Source: Verrucomicrobiota bacterium (GTDB lineage Bacteria; Verrucomicrobiota; Verrucomicrobiia; Chthoniobacterales; UBA10450). From it: a stretch of 46,192 nucleotides of DNA. Below are positions 7,420-17,592 of this stretch, in pieces (position 1 is the stretch's first letter; each line of letters starts with the position of its first letter). The translations under genes and the position numbers were made by a program. The notes under the pieces are model-generated. The model made no database searches and was not told the origin of the DNA. It was given only the letters and a program-made list of their open reading frames with translations. The stretch covers positions 1 to 46,192 of the forward strand of contig QHQA01000056.1 of the NCBI GenBank assembly GCA_003219695.1, given 5' to 3'.

Positions 7420-8157
7420 ATGCTAAACGGCCAGAAAATTGTGGTGGTAATGCCGGCGTATAACGCCGCGCGTACGTTGCGCCAGACGTACGATGAAGTC
7501 ATGGCGCATGGAATTGTCGATCTGGTCATCGTGGTGGACGACGCTAGTCACGATGAGACGGTGGCAATCGCGCGCACTTTGCCAAATGTGCAAGTGGAAG
7601 TGCACCCGGAGAACCGCGGCTACGGGGCGAATCAAAAGACTTGCTACCGCCTGGCGCTCGCAGCAGGCGCCGACATCATCATGATGATTCATCCGGATTA
7701 CCAATACACGCCGCAGCTAATTCCGGCCATGGCGGCCCTGGTGGCGAGCGGTCTTTATCCCTGCGTGCTTGCTTCACGGATTCTTGGCGGCGGCGCGTTG
7801 CGCGGCGGCATGCCGTGGTGGAAATACGTTTCGAACCGATTCCTGACCTTCGTGGAGAACTTTCTTATCGGCGCGAAGCTCTCGGAATACCACACCGGCT
7901 ATCGCGCATTCTCTCGACAGTTGCTGGAGCGGCTTCCTTTGGAAGCGAACTCGAATGATTTTGTTTTCGACAATCAGATCCTCGCGCAAATCGTTGCTCT
8001 TGGCTGCGCGATTGGTGAGGTGACCTGCCCGGCTCGCTACATGCCCGAAGCGTCCTCAATCAATTTTCGCAGGAGCGTGCGCTATGGGCTGGGCTGCCTG
8101 GCAACAGCGTTACGTTTTCGGCTGGCGCGATGGGGCCTGGCGCAGCCGCTCGTTTAG
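7420..8157 (+). CDS. Glycosyltransferase family 2 (dolichol-phosphate mannosyltransferase-like)
   Basis: 245 residues starting MLNGQKIVVVMPAYNAARTL. The GT-A fold signatures are VIVVDDASHDET (nucleotide-sugar binding), ENRGYGANQKTCYRLAL and MIHPDYQYTPQLIP in the DxD region. KLSEYHTGYRAFSRQLLERL is the acceptor-side block of DPM1/undecaprenyl-phosphate sugar transferases. No membrane helix is evident, so a soluble or peripheral enzyme making a lipid-linked or surface sugar is likely. The donor and acceptor cannot be named. Starts 43 nt from the divergent deacetylase; the downstream lipoprotein gene is convergent. Confidence 0.88.
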   Translation: MLNGQKIVVVMPAYNAARTLRQTYDEVMAHGIVDLVIVVDDASHDETVAIARTLPNVQVEVHPENRGYGANQKTCYRLALAAGADIIMMIHPDYQYTPQLIPAMAALVASGLYPCVLASRILGGGALRGGMPWWKYVSNRFLTFVENFLIGAKLSEYHTGYRAFSRQLLERLPLEANSNDFVFDNQILAQIVALGCAIGEVTCPARYMPEASSINFRRSVRYGLGCLATALRFRLARWGLAQPLV

Positions 8158-8184
8158 ATGATCGATTGCCGAAACACTATCCGC

Positions 8185-8478
8185 TCAGTAGCCGCGCACG
8201 GCATAATGACCTGGGACCCAAACTCTGACGCCGTGTCGCCATCTCCAATGGCCCGGCCGCCAGACGTAATACACGCGCCCCGACCAGTACCCGGGACCAC
8301 GATAGTAAGGCCGATCGCCAACCGCAACGGTTACTGACCCAGGATAACCAGCATAGTATGGCCCCGGACCGTAGTAAGGCCCGTAACCCGGATATGCGGC
8401 GTAATAATCGGTGCATCCACCGACCCCAAGCGTGGCGCAAATTAAAGCCAACAGCAAAACGGAGCCTTTCATTTTCAT
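8185..8478 (-). CDS. Small Tyr/Gly/Trp-rich lipoprotein (YXWGXW-like)
   Basis: 97 residues. Residues 1-21 form a signal peptide ending in the lipobox LGVGGC, so Cys22 is probably lipidated. The mature part is rich in Tyr, Gly and Pro (YPGYGPYYGPGPYYAGYPG), then has Trp/aromatic repeats (WSGRVYYVWRPGHWRWRHG, WVPGHY). This resembles YXWGXW-type proteins, usually outer-membrane associated and of unknown function. It lies convergent to the glycosyltransferase and downstream of gdhA on the same strand. Confidence 0.75.
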   Translation of the reverse strand: MKMKGSVLLLALICATLGVGGCTDYYAAYPGYGPYYGPGPYYAGYPGSVTVAVGDRPYYRGPGYWSGRVYYVWRPGHWRWRHGVRVWVPGHYAVRGY

Positions 8479-8554
8479 ATACTGATATTCGAATTCGAGG
8501 GAGGATTCACGTGCCCGTGTTCAGTGGTACTGGGGATTTCTTCCAAGGCCGCAG

Positions 8555-10235
<1,681 letters not shown>

Positions 10236-10254
10236 GGGCTGAATTAAACAGACA

Positions 10255-10326
10255 TGCGCGATGCTGGGTTCGAACCAGCGACTTCTTGCGTGTGAAGCAA
10301 GCGCTCTACCACTGAGCTAATCGCGC
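10255..10326 (-). tRNA. tRNA-Val (CAC anticodon)
   Basis: The minus strand folds as acceptor GCGCGAT/ATCGCGC, D arm with AGCTCAGTGGTAGAGC, anticodon stem CTTGC/GCAAG with loop TTCACAC (anticodon CAC), and T arm GCTGG TTCGAAC CCAGC, with discriminator A. CCA is not encoded. Confidence 0.95.
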
Positions 10327-10415
10327 GCGTTTTCAGAAGCCGACAAAATAAAGAGCGCGCCGGGTAGCGCAAGCCTGGCGCTTGCCCGATGCCCCGCTTC
10401 ATTCTATTTACAACC

Positions 10416-10868
10416 ATGTCCGAACATAAAACCACTCTCACTTGGAAACGCGGCGATAAGCCGTTCGAGTATCAGAAATATTCACGCGATCACACATGGA
10501 AATTTGACGGCGGGCACGAAATGCAGGCATCGGCCGCTCCCGCGTATCTGGGCAATCCACAGTTGGTCGATCCGGAAGAGGCATTCGTGGCTTCGCTTTC
10601 CAGTTGTCACATGCTGACGTTCCTGGCCGTCGCCGCGAAGAAGAAGTTCGTGCTCGATGAATACGTCGATGACGCGGTCGGCGTTATGGAAAAAAACGCT
10701 GACGGCAGACTTGCCATTACTCGTGTGACATTGAGGCAGCAGCTCAAATTCTCGGGCGAGAAGCAACCCACGCCGCAAGAAATCGAGGAGATGAATCATG
10801 CCGCACACGAGCAGTGTTTCATCGCCAATTCGGTTAAGACCGAGATCAAAGTCGAAACGCAAACCTGA
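10416..10868 (+). CDS. OsmC family peroxide/redox protein
   Basis: 150 residues from ATG 10416 (MSEHKTTLTWKRGD); a longer frame starts 27 nt upstream but adds unmatched residues. OsmC/Ohr-type features: VDPEEAFVASLSSCHMLTFL with the first redox Cys, and HAAHEQCFIANSVKTEI with the second, typical of the YhfA/OsmC-like subgroup. Members reduce organic hydroperoxides with a two-cysteine mechanism in the cytosol. Followed by a palindromic repeat, then glyS. Confidence 0.9.
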   Translation: MSEHKTTLTWKRGDKPFEYQKYSRDHTWKFDGGHEMQASAAPAYLGNPQLVDPEEAFVASLSSCHMLTFLAVAAKKKFVLDEYVDDAVGVMEKNADGRLAITRVTLRQQLKFSGEKQPTPQEIEEMNHAAHEQCFIANSVKTEIKVETQT

Positions 10869-10878
10869 CAGTGTGCTT

Positions 10879-10938
10879 GTAGCGGCGGCTCTGTCAGCCG
10901 CCAAAGCAAGGAAGGGCGTTTGGCACAAACGCCTCTAC
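10879..10938. repeat. GTAGCGGCGG...GCCTCTAC repeat upstream of glyS
   Basis: Two hairpins: GGCGGCTCTGTCAGCCGCC and GGCGTTTGGCACAAACGCC, bounded by GTAG and CTAC. Same type as 13191-13215 and 602-664. Located in the osmC-glyS gap. Confidence 0.75.
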
Positions 10939-10973
10939 AACATTTCCTGACTCGTGTAACCTGCGAGCGAGAC

Positions 10974-12335
10974 ATGAGTACATCGTCCGACGCCCAACGA
11001 ATGGAAAAAATCGTCAGCCTGTGTAAGCGGCGCGGTTTTATTTTCCAATCCAGCGAAATCTACGGTGGGCTCAATGGCGCCTGGGATTACGGACCCCTGG
11101 GCGTCGAATTAAAGCGCAACCTGAAGAATTACTGGTGGCACGCCATGGTGCACGACCGCGACGACGTGGTCGGTATGGACGGCGCGATTCTGACGCATCC
11201 AACAGTTCTGAAGGCGTCCGGGCACGTCGAGGGCTTCTCCGATCCGATGGTCGATTGTCGCACTTGCAAGGCGCACCTGCGGATTGATCAGCTCATCGAG
11301 AAAAAGGGAACAAAGCAGTGTCCGAACTGCGGCGGCAAAGATTTGACCGAAGCGCGTCAGTTTAATCTGATGTTCGAAACGCATGTCGGCGCCGCCGCGG
11401 ACGAGAGTTCCATAGCATACCTGCGCCCCGAGACCGCCCAGTCGATCTTCGTTCAGTTCAAAAACATTCTCGAAGTGTCGCGCAAGAAGTTGCCGTTCGG
11501 TATTGCGCAGATCGGTAAAGCATTCCGAAACGAAATTAATCCGCGCAATTTCACGTTTCGCTCGCGCGAGTTCGAACAAATGGAGCTGGAATATTTTTGC
11601 CGGGCAGACCAGGGAATGGAATTGCTTGAATATTGGAAGGAAGAACGCCTGAAGTTTTATGAAAACATCGGCATTCCACGCAGCAAACTTCATGCGTTGA
11701 CAGTGCCCGACGAAGAGCGCGCGTTCTATTCGAAGGGGACCTACGACATCGAATACGATTTTCCGTTCGGACGACAGGAACTCGAAGGCGTCGCTTATCG
11801 GACCGATTACGATTTGTCGAGGCATCAGAAGGAGAGCGGAAAATCGCTGGAGTATTTTGATGAAGAAACCAAACAACGATTTATCCCGCACGTAGTCGAG
11901 CCGAGCGCGGGCGTTGATCGGACCGTCCTGGCGGTGATTTGCGAGGCGTATTCAGAAGACGAAGCGCCGGATGAAAAGGGCAAAATGGAAACACGTATCG
12001 TTCTCCGATTCCATCCGCGCGTGGCACCCATCAAATGTGCGATCTTCCCGCTGCTTAAGAACAAAGAGCCGCTTGTCGCGAAGGCAAAAGAGATCGTTGG
12101 GCTCCTGCGACCGCACATGACGGTTTTCTATGATGAGAGCGGGGCCATCGGCCGCCGCTATCGGCGTCAGGATGAAATCGGCACGCCCTTTGGAGTGACT
12201 GTTGATTTTGAAACGCTCGGGGAAAAGGATGCTGCGCTGCGCGATACAGTCACGTTGCGCGATCGGGATTCGATGAAGCAGGAGCGAGTCCCAATCGGCG
12301 ATTTGGTGAGAATTTTGACCTCGCGTATTCGTTGA
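10974..12335 (+). CDS. glyS: Glycine--tRNA ligase (dimeric class II)
   Basis: 453 residues from ATG 10974 (MSTSSDAQRMEKIVSLCKRR). Charges tRNA-Gly. Family signatures: GFIFQSSEIYGGLNGAWDYG, the zinc-binding pair CRTCKAHL...CPNCGG, RPETAQSIFVQFKN, motif 2 FRNEINPRNFTFRSREFEQM, and the C-terminal anticodon-binding domain beginning VAPIKCAIFPLLKNKE. Length fits bacterial alpha2 enzymes of the eukaryote-like type, not the glyQ/glyS alpha-beta type. A palindromic repeat lies just upstream. Confidence 0.96.
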   Translation: MSTSSDAQRMEKIVSLCKRRGFIFQSSEIYGGLNGAWDYGPLGVELKRNLKNYWWHAMVHDRDDVVGMDGAILTHPTVLKASGHVEGFSDPMVDCRTCKAHLRIDQLIEKKGTKQCPNCGGKDLTEARQFNLMFETHVGAAADESSIAYLRPETAQSIFVQFKNILEVSRKKLPFGIAQIGKAFRNEINPRNFTFRSREFEQMELEYFCRADQGMELLEYWKEERLKFYENIGIPRSKLHALTVPDEERAFYSKGTYDIEYDFPFGRQELEGVAYRTDYDLSRHQKESGKSLEYFDEETKQRFIPHVVEPSAGVDRTVLAVICEAYSEDEAPDEKGKMETRIVLRFHPRVAPIKCAIFPLLKNKEPLVAKAKEIVGLLRPHMTVFYDESGAIGRRYRRQDEIGTPFGVTVDFETLGEKDAALRDTVTLRDRDSMKQERVPIGDLVRILTSRIR

Positions 12336-12378
12336 TTTTAAGCTTATGCACATGTACCCGTGGGACGTCGCCTGAATT

Positions 12379-12774
12379 ATGAAGGTCGAAATCTTTACGT
12401 TGTGCGATGCAGCTACAGTAGATGCTGCGGGAAAGTTGAACATTCTTGGATCATTTGATCGTCTGAATGCTCGCGAAGCCCCGGTCATTCATCCGCAATG
12501 CGCGTTGGCAATTAAATTACGTTTTGAACGCGTCGAAGAAGGCCAGAAGCGACTTCGGATCGCGCTTGTTGACCAGGACGGTACCGCAATTATGCAAAAT
12601 CTAGACGCCACTACCGAGGTGCGATTTCATGGCGACGACCCTTCTACAACTGTTTCTCTGGCTCTAAATATTCAGCAGCTCAGATTACCGAGATTTGACG
12701 AGTATTCGATTGATCTGGCGGTAGACGGTAGGCAGGAGGCATCCATTCCGCTTTTCGTTAAGCCTGCACAATAG
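12379..12774 (+). CDS. DUF6941-like conserved protein
   Basis: 131 residues starting MKVEIFTLCDAATVDAAGKL then NILGSFDRLNA. This N-terminus followed by an all-beta body (FERVEEGQKRLRIALVDQDG, TVSLALNIQQL, SIDLAVDGRQEASIPLFV) matches a family I recall as DUF6941, of unknown function and found as stand-alone cytosolic proteins. No catalytic motif is seen. It sits 43 nt after glyS, perhaps co-transcribed. Confidence 0.75.
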   Translation: MKVEIFTLCDAATVDAAGKLNILGSFDRLNAREAPVIHPQCALAIKLRFERVEEGQKRLRIALVDQDGTAIMQNLDATTEVRFHGDDPSTTVSLALNIQQLRLPRFDEYSIDLAVDGRQEASIPLFVKPAQ

Positions 12775-12845
12775 GGGATAGGGATGTGGTGGATTAGACT
12801 CGCGCACGAGATCATAGCTGTATTTTGTTTTTGAAAATTGTCCTA

Positions 12846-13193
12846 ATGGATCTCGCGCAGTTCCGCGAATACTGTCTGAGCAAATCGCGTGCGATTGAGA
12901 CCAGGCCATTCGGGCCCGATGTTCTCGTATTTAAAGTCGGCGGTAAAATGTTCGCACTGGCAGCTCTCGACGAAGTGCCGACCAGCGTGAACTTAAAATG
13001 CGATCCCGATTTGGCGCTCGACCTGCGTGATCGCTACGAGCAAGTCAGACCGGGTTATCACATGAACAAGAAACACTGGAACACGGTGGAGATCGACAGC
13101 GGAATACCAGATACAGAACTGCGCAAGATGATCGACCACTCCTACGAGCTAGTGGTCGAGAGTTTACCCAGAGCGAAGCGCAAATTGTTGTAG
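12846..13193 (+). CDS. MmcQ/YjbR family protein
   Basis: 115 residues from ATG 12846 (MDLAQFREYCLSKSRAIETR). The family pattern is clear: PFGPDVLVFKVGGKMFAL, VNLKCDPDLALDLRDRY, PGYHMNKKHWNTVEID and a C-terminal SYELVVESLP. CyaY-like fold, often annotated as DNA-binding; real role unknown. The stop TAG (13191-13193) is the start of a GTAGAGGCGG palindromic repeat. Confidence 0.88.
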   Translation: MDLAQFREYCLSKSRAIETRPFGPDVLVFKVGGKMFALAALDEVPTSVNLKCDPDLALDLRDRYEQVRPGYHMNKKHWNTVEIDSGIPDTELRKMIDHSYELVVESLPRAKRKLL

Positions 13194-13215
13194 AGGCGGC
13201 TGTGTCAGCCGCTTG
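13191..13215. repeat. Short palindrome starting at the YjbR-family stop codon
   Basis: AGGCGGCTGTGTCAGCCGC-type hairpin with a TAG start; half of the element type seen at 10879-10938. Lies between the convergent yjbR-like and murI genes. Confidence 0.65.
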
Positions 13216-13248
13216 ATGATGACTAGGCGCTCGCGGCGACGAGCGCTT

Positions 13249-14067
13249 TTACAATTTCGCCGGATGCAAAACCTCGCGCAGTTGCACTTTGCCGATTTCC
13301 AATTGCAGCGCGCGACGCGCCACGCCGAGGAAAGTGTCGGGCGCATCAGTGAGCGCGACTTGCAGGGTGCCTTCGCTGTCGCGCGGCGCATGAAGCGATT
13401 GCCGATCCAGAAGCTTCTTCACGGCCATAGCACAATTGCGGGCGGAATCGACCAGGCTCACCGTTTTTGGAAGCGCACGAGAAATAGCATGCACCAGTAA
13501 TGGATAATGGGTGCAGCCAAGCACCAGAGTATCGATCCCCTGGTGGACGAGCGGGCCGAGGTATCGCGCGATAACGCGATCTGTTAATTCATCTTCCAGC
13601 CAGCCTTCCTCGATCAAAGGAACTAGCAACGGGCAGGCGCACGCCGAGACGCGAACGTGCGGATTCAGCGCGCGCAATTCGCGCTCGTACGCGCCGCTTT
13701 TAATCGTTGCGCGCGTCCCGATCACACCGACGTGCTGGTTACGCGTGGCCGCGAGCGCAGCCTGCGCACCGGGCTTGATCACGCCGATCACTGGAACAGA
13801 AAGCGTTTCTTCCAGCTTCGGCAACGCCACTGCCGACGCCGAGTTGCAGGCGATCACGACGGCTTTCACGTCTTCCACGACAAGCAGATCAGTCATTTCG
13901 ATGCTGTAACGCTCGACTGTGCTCGCACTCTTTCCGCCATAGGGAACGCGCGCCGTATCGCCGAGATAGAAAATGTTTTCGTTCGGCAGCAGCTCGCGCA
14001 ACGCCTTCACTACGGTGAGGCCACCGATGCCGGAATCGAAAACGCCGATTGGTCGCGAGTCGCTCAT
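13249..14067 (-). CDS. murI: Glutamate racemase
   Basis: 272 residues from ATG 14067 (MSDSRPIGVFDSGIGGLTVV). It makes D-glutamate for peptidoglycan. Both catalytic cysteines are present: VVIACNSASAVALP and LVLGCTHYPLLVHAI; further signatures are FYLGDTARVPYGGKS and GVIGTRATIKSGAYERE. Length is normal. Divergent from valS, with a palindromic repeat in the gap. Confidence 0.95.
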   Translation of the reverse strand: MSDSRPIGVFDSGIGGLTVVKALRELLPNENIFYLGDTARVPYGGKSASTVERYSIEMTDLLVVEDVKAVVIACNSASAVALPKLEETLSVPVIGVIKPGAQAALAATRNQHVGVIGTRATIKSGAYERELRALNPHVRVSACACPLLVPLIEEGWLEDELTDRVIARYLGPLVHQGIDTLVLGCTHYPLLVHAISRALPKTVSLVDSARNCAMAVKKLLDRQSLHAPRDSEGTLQVALTDAPDTFLGVARRALQLEIGKVQLREVLHPAKL

Positions 14068-14094
14068 GCAGCCGGGAAAAGTGCCGGCGCAATT

Positions 14095-14158
14095 AGAGTA
14101 GCGCAAGCCTCTGGCTTGCGTTTGTTACGGTTCGCAAGCCAGAGGCATGCGCTACTCT
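14095..14158. repeat. AGAGTAGCGCA...TGCGCTACTCT inverted repeat between murI and valS
   Basis: Arms AGAGTAGCGCAAGCCTCTGG and CCAGAGGCATGCGCTACTCT with one unpaired base. It occupies most of the 99-nt divergent spacer, so it must overlap or separate the murI and valS promoters. Confidence 0.85.
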
Positions 14159-14166
14159 TATTGAAA

Positions 14167-16824
14167 ATGGCCGAACTTCCCAAGAGATACGATCCAAACT
14201 CAGTCGAACCGAAATGGTATCGGCGATGGATCGATCATGGCTATTTCGTTGCGAATCCGGAATCGCCGAAGCCGGCGTTCGCCATCGTGATGCCGCCGCC
14301 CAATATCACGGGCGTCTTGACGCTCGGCCACGTTTTGAACAACACCATTCAAGACATTCTGTGCCGGCGCGCACGGATGCAGGGCTTTGAAGTGCTTTGG
14401 CTGCCGGGGATGGATCACGCCGGGATCGGAACGCAAACCGCAGTGGAGAAGTATTTGCGGCGGACTGAAAACAAAACGCGGCGCGATCTCGGTCGCGAAG
14501 AATTTTTGCGGCGTGTTCTGCAATGGCAGGACAAACACGGCGGCATCATTATCGAACAGCTCAAGCGTTTGGGTTGTTCGTGCGATTGGTCACGGCAACG
14601 CTACACCCTTGACGATGCTTACGCCGCTGCTGTCCAAAAAGTTTTTGTCGATCTCTACAACAAAGGGCTGATCTATCGCGGCCGCCGGATGATCAACTGG
14701 GACCCGGCTGCGCAAACCGCACTCTCGGATGAAGAGGTCGTTTCCAAGCCGCAGAAAGGAAGTCTTTACTTCGTTCGCTACGAAATCGTCGAAGAACCGG
14801 GTCGCTTTCTCGAAGTCGCAACCACGCGGCCGGAAACCATCATGGCCGACACGGCGATGGCGTTTCATCCAGGCGACAAACGATACCTCGATCTTTTAGG
14901 CAAACATGCGTGGCGCCCGCTGGCGCGCGAGAAGATTCCCATCATCGCCGACGAAGCAATCGATCCGGAGTTCGGCACGGGCGTTTTGAAAGTCACGCCT
15001 GCCCATGATGCACTCGATTTTGAAATCGGCCAGCGCCACAACCTGCATGTGGTCGATGTTCTGCATCCGGACGGACGCATCAATTGCCCGGCAGTCCCAG
15101 AGTTGGATGGGCTGGATCGATTCAAGGCGCGAGAAAAAGCCGCAGAATTATTGCGGGCGAGGGGAGCGTTGGCCAAGACGGAGGCATATGAAAACAATGT
15201 TGGATTCAGCGATCGCAGCGATGTGCCGATCGAGCCGCGTGTCAGCGAGCAATGGTTCCTGCACTATCCAAAAACAAAAGAAGCGCTGGCCGTGGTGCGC
15301 GATCATCTCATCCGTTTCTTTCCCGTGCATTGGGAGAAGGTTTACGCTCAGTGGCTGGAGAACATTCGCGACTGGTGCATCAGCCGCCAGGTGTGGTGGG
15401 GACATCGGATACCGGCGTGGTACCGGAAATCCGAGGCTTCAAACTCCAAATCCCAAATGGATGGGGAGGTTTACGTCAGCGTCGAGCCGCCGCCTGATGC
15501 CGAGAATTGGATTCAGGACGAGGACACGCTAGACACATGGTTTTCATCGTGGCTTTGGGCGTACGAAACGATGGACGAGAAAACGCGCGCGAAATTTTAT
15601 CCAACCAGCGTGCTGGTAACTGCGCCGGACATCATTTTCTTCTGGGTGGCGCGGATGATCATCGCTGGCCTCGAGTTTAAGCCGGGCAAGTCCGACGGCG
15701 ACGAGGATAACGTCCCGTTTCGCCATGTTTATTTCACAGGTCTGATTCGCGACAAGCTAGGGCGAAAGATGTCGAAGTCGCTGGGCAATTCGCCCGATCC
15801 GCTTGAGTTGATCGACAAATATGGCGCCGACGGCCTGCGATTTGGGCTGATGCGCATTGCGCCCAGTGGCCAGGACATTCGGTACGACGAAAAACAAATC
15901 GAGGAAGGCCGTAACTTCGCAACAAAACTGTGGAACGTGGCGCGCTTTCGTCAGATGCACGGGGCGAGCGAGGCTGCCCCGACGATCGACAAGCAAACGC
16001 TGTCGGTTTACGCCGTGGAATTGCTCGCTCGCTTAAACGAGACGATTGATGCGATCGAGTCGGCGTATCGTGAATATCAATTCAACACAGTTGCCCAACG
16101 GCTCTATGATTTCGTTTGGAGCGATTATTGCGATTGGTTCGTTGAAGCGGCGAAGACCGACATCTTCAGTGACGACGAGGCGAAAAAGAAATCTGCGCTA
16201 GCAGTGATGGATTTCGTGCTGTCGGCGATTTTGCGACTGCTGCATCCCTTTATGCCGCACCTTACCGAAGAGCTATGGTCATTACTGGGGTTCGGAAAGG
16301 ATTCGATGCAATTTGCCGCTCTACCGGAAAAGATGTTGCTGGATAGGGTCGCCGACGTTCCACGCAAGCGTCAGCGTGCTTTGGCTGTTTACCAGACTGT
16401 GCAGGCTGGGCGCAATCTTCGTGCAGAATCCAAGGTGCCATCAAATAGGAAGATAGGCTTCATTTTACGTGCGGATGAGAAATTGATTTCCGGTCAGGTT
16501 CCGACATTGACCCGGCTGTTGAATGCCGAAGAAGTAAGACTGGATAGGAAATATCGCGCCTCTGCTGGCAATCCTGTGGCAGTCACTCCACTCGGCGAGA
16601 TTTTTCTGGCAATTGCAGCTACGGACAAGGCACGAGAACGGCAGCGGCTGGATAAAGAAATCGCAAAGGTTGAGGACGAACTGCGAATAGTAGAACACAA
16701 ATTGGAGCACAAGGCCTTTGTAGATCGCGCTCCCGCGGCCGTGGTCGAAGAGCATCGCGCGCGACTGAAAAATCTCAGCGCGCAACTGGCGAAGTTGAAA
16801 CAGGCGAGAGAAGCCCTGAGTTAA
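14167..16824 (+). CDS. valS: Valine--tRNA ligase
   Basis: 885 residues from ATG 14167 (MAELPKRYDPNSVEPKWYRR); the open frame continues upstream through murI, but that part is antisense to murI and was dropped. Class I motifs: PPPNITGVLTLGHVLNNTIQ (HIGH region) and GRKMSKSLGNSPDP (KMSKS). The editing domain (ATTRPETIMADTAMAFHP) and a C-terminal coiled coil (ARERQRLDKEIAKVEDELR) are present. Charges tRNA-Val. A stretch after AWYRKSEASNSKSQM looks like a short insertion. The last 50 nt overlap the convergent methyltransferase gene. Confidence 0.96.
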   Translation: MAELPKRYDPNSVEPKWYRRWIDHGYFVANPESPKPAFAIVMPPPNITGVLTLGHVLNNTIQDILCRRARMQGFEVLWLPGMDHAGIGTQTAVEKYLRRTENKTRRDLGREEFLRRVLQWQDKHGGIIIEQLKRLGCSCDWSRQRYTLDDAYAAAVQKVFVDLYNKGLIYRGRRMINWDPAAQTALSDEEVVSKPQKGSLYFVRYEIVEEPGRFLEVATTRPETIMADTAMAFHPGDKRYLDLLGKHAWRPLAREKIPIIADEAIDPEFGTGVLKVTPAHDALDFEIGQRHNLHVVDVLHPDGRINCPAVPELDGLDRFKAREKAAELLRARGALAKTEAYENNVGFSDRSDVPIEPRVSEQWFLHYPKTKEALAVVRDHLIRFFPVHWEKVYAQWLENIRDWCISRQVWWGHRIPAWYRKSEASNSKSQMDGEVYVSVEPPPDAENWIQDEDTLDTWFSSWLWAYETMDEKTRAKFYPTSVLVTAPDIIFFWVARMIIAGLEFKPGKSDGDEDNVPFRHVYFTGLIRDKLGRKMSKSLGNSPDPLELIDKYGADGLRFGLMRIAPSGQDIRYDEKQIEEGRNFATKLWNVARFRQMHGASEAAPTIDKQTLSVYAVELLARLNETIDAIESAYREYQFNTVAQRLYDFVWSDYCDWFVEAAKTDIFSDDEAKKKSALAVMDFVLSAILRLLHPFMPHLTEELWSLLGFGKDSMQFAALPEKMLLDRVADVPRKRQRALAVYQTVQAGRNLRAESKVPSNRKIGFILRADEKLISGQVPTLTRLLNAEEVRLDRKYRASAGNPVAVTPLGEIFLAIAATDKARERQRLDKEIAKVEDELRIVEHKLEHKAFVDRAPAAVVEEHRARLKNLSAQLAKLKQAREALS

Positions 16825-17548
16825 AAATCACCTTGTGCCGGTCAATTTTTGCGCCACGCTTTTCGAAGAATCTTTTTAGCTCAGGTGTGTAGAAGGTTCC
16901 GTCGGATTCCTGGTTCAATTCCAGCCAAACGCGACCCCGCGGGGCCAGATGTTTGGCCAGATCGTTGAGGAAACATTCCCATTCTGGCACGCCCCAAACA
17001 TTGGGCTGTTTATGTCGGTTGAAGCAGACCAGGAATGCCGTGATCAGATCAAATTTTCCGAGGTCGGGCAGGGGATCGAAAGCTTTGATTTGCCAGATCA
17101 CACGACGCACGCCGAGCAGATGCGTGAGGTCGCCAAACATGGGGAGCTGGTCCAGATCCAGCCCGAGCCCCTCGTGACCGAGCAGCTGCGCGATGTAAAG
17201 GAAATATCCCGCACCACAGCCAAGATCGAGAATGCGTTTCGGCCGGGCAAAGTCGAGCTCGACCTCGCGAATCCGGCGAATGTTGATGGTGATCCATCGT
17301 TCGAGGTCAAGAAATTTGGGCCAGTCCGCGCTGGGCCTTTCCACCGCGTAGCGCCGCCGAATCTGCTCGAACCCCTGGGGGTCGATCGTTTCAATCACTC
17401 GCCTTGTCTCGAGGCGAAAACGCTTCGGCCGAAGAAATCTGAGCGTATGCCTTCTTGCGCTGGCCAGGCTTCGGCCATCCACAAGTTTTTTGAGCTTATG
17501 AGGAAGTTTTTTTAGTTTATGGCGAGAGCGCACTGGAGGATAGACCAC
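16775..17548 (-). CDS. Class I SAM-dependent methyltransferase
   Basis: 257 residues, GTG start at 17548 (a second GTG at 17533 is possible). Motif I is RILDLGCGAGYFLYIAQLLG followed by the acidic GLGLDLDQ; motif II/III regions include FDLITAFLVCFNRH and LAPRGRVWLELNQES. The basic N-terminus (RSRHKLKKLPHKLKK) is unusual. Substrate unknown. The gene converges with valS (50-nt overlap) and diverges from cstA with a 44-nt gap. Confidence 0.8.
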   Translation of the reverse strand: MVYPPVRSRHKLKKLPHKLKKLVDGRSLASARRHTLRFLRPKRFRLETRRVIETIDPQGFEQIRRRYAVERPSADWPKFLDLERWITINIRRIREVELDFARPKRILDLGCGAGYFLYIAQLLGHEGLGLDLDQLPMFGDLTHLLGVRRVIWQIKAFDPLPDLGKFDLITAFLVCFNRHKQPNVWGVPEWECFLNDLAKHLAPRGRVWLELNQESDGTFYTPELKRFFEKRGAKIDRHKVIFNSGLLSPVSTSPVAR

Positions 17549-17592
17549 AGCTTGTGGCGCAGCGCAACAATTTCAACTAAACTGCAAATGAA

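Noticed and set aside
13657-14166. Long N-terminal extension of valS
   Set aside because: It is antisense to murI and does not resemble ValRS; ATG 14167 matches the family start.
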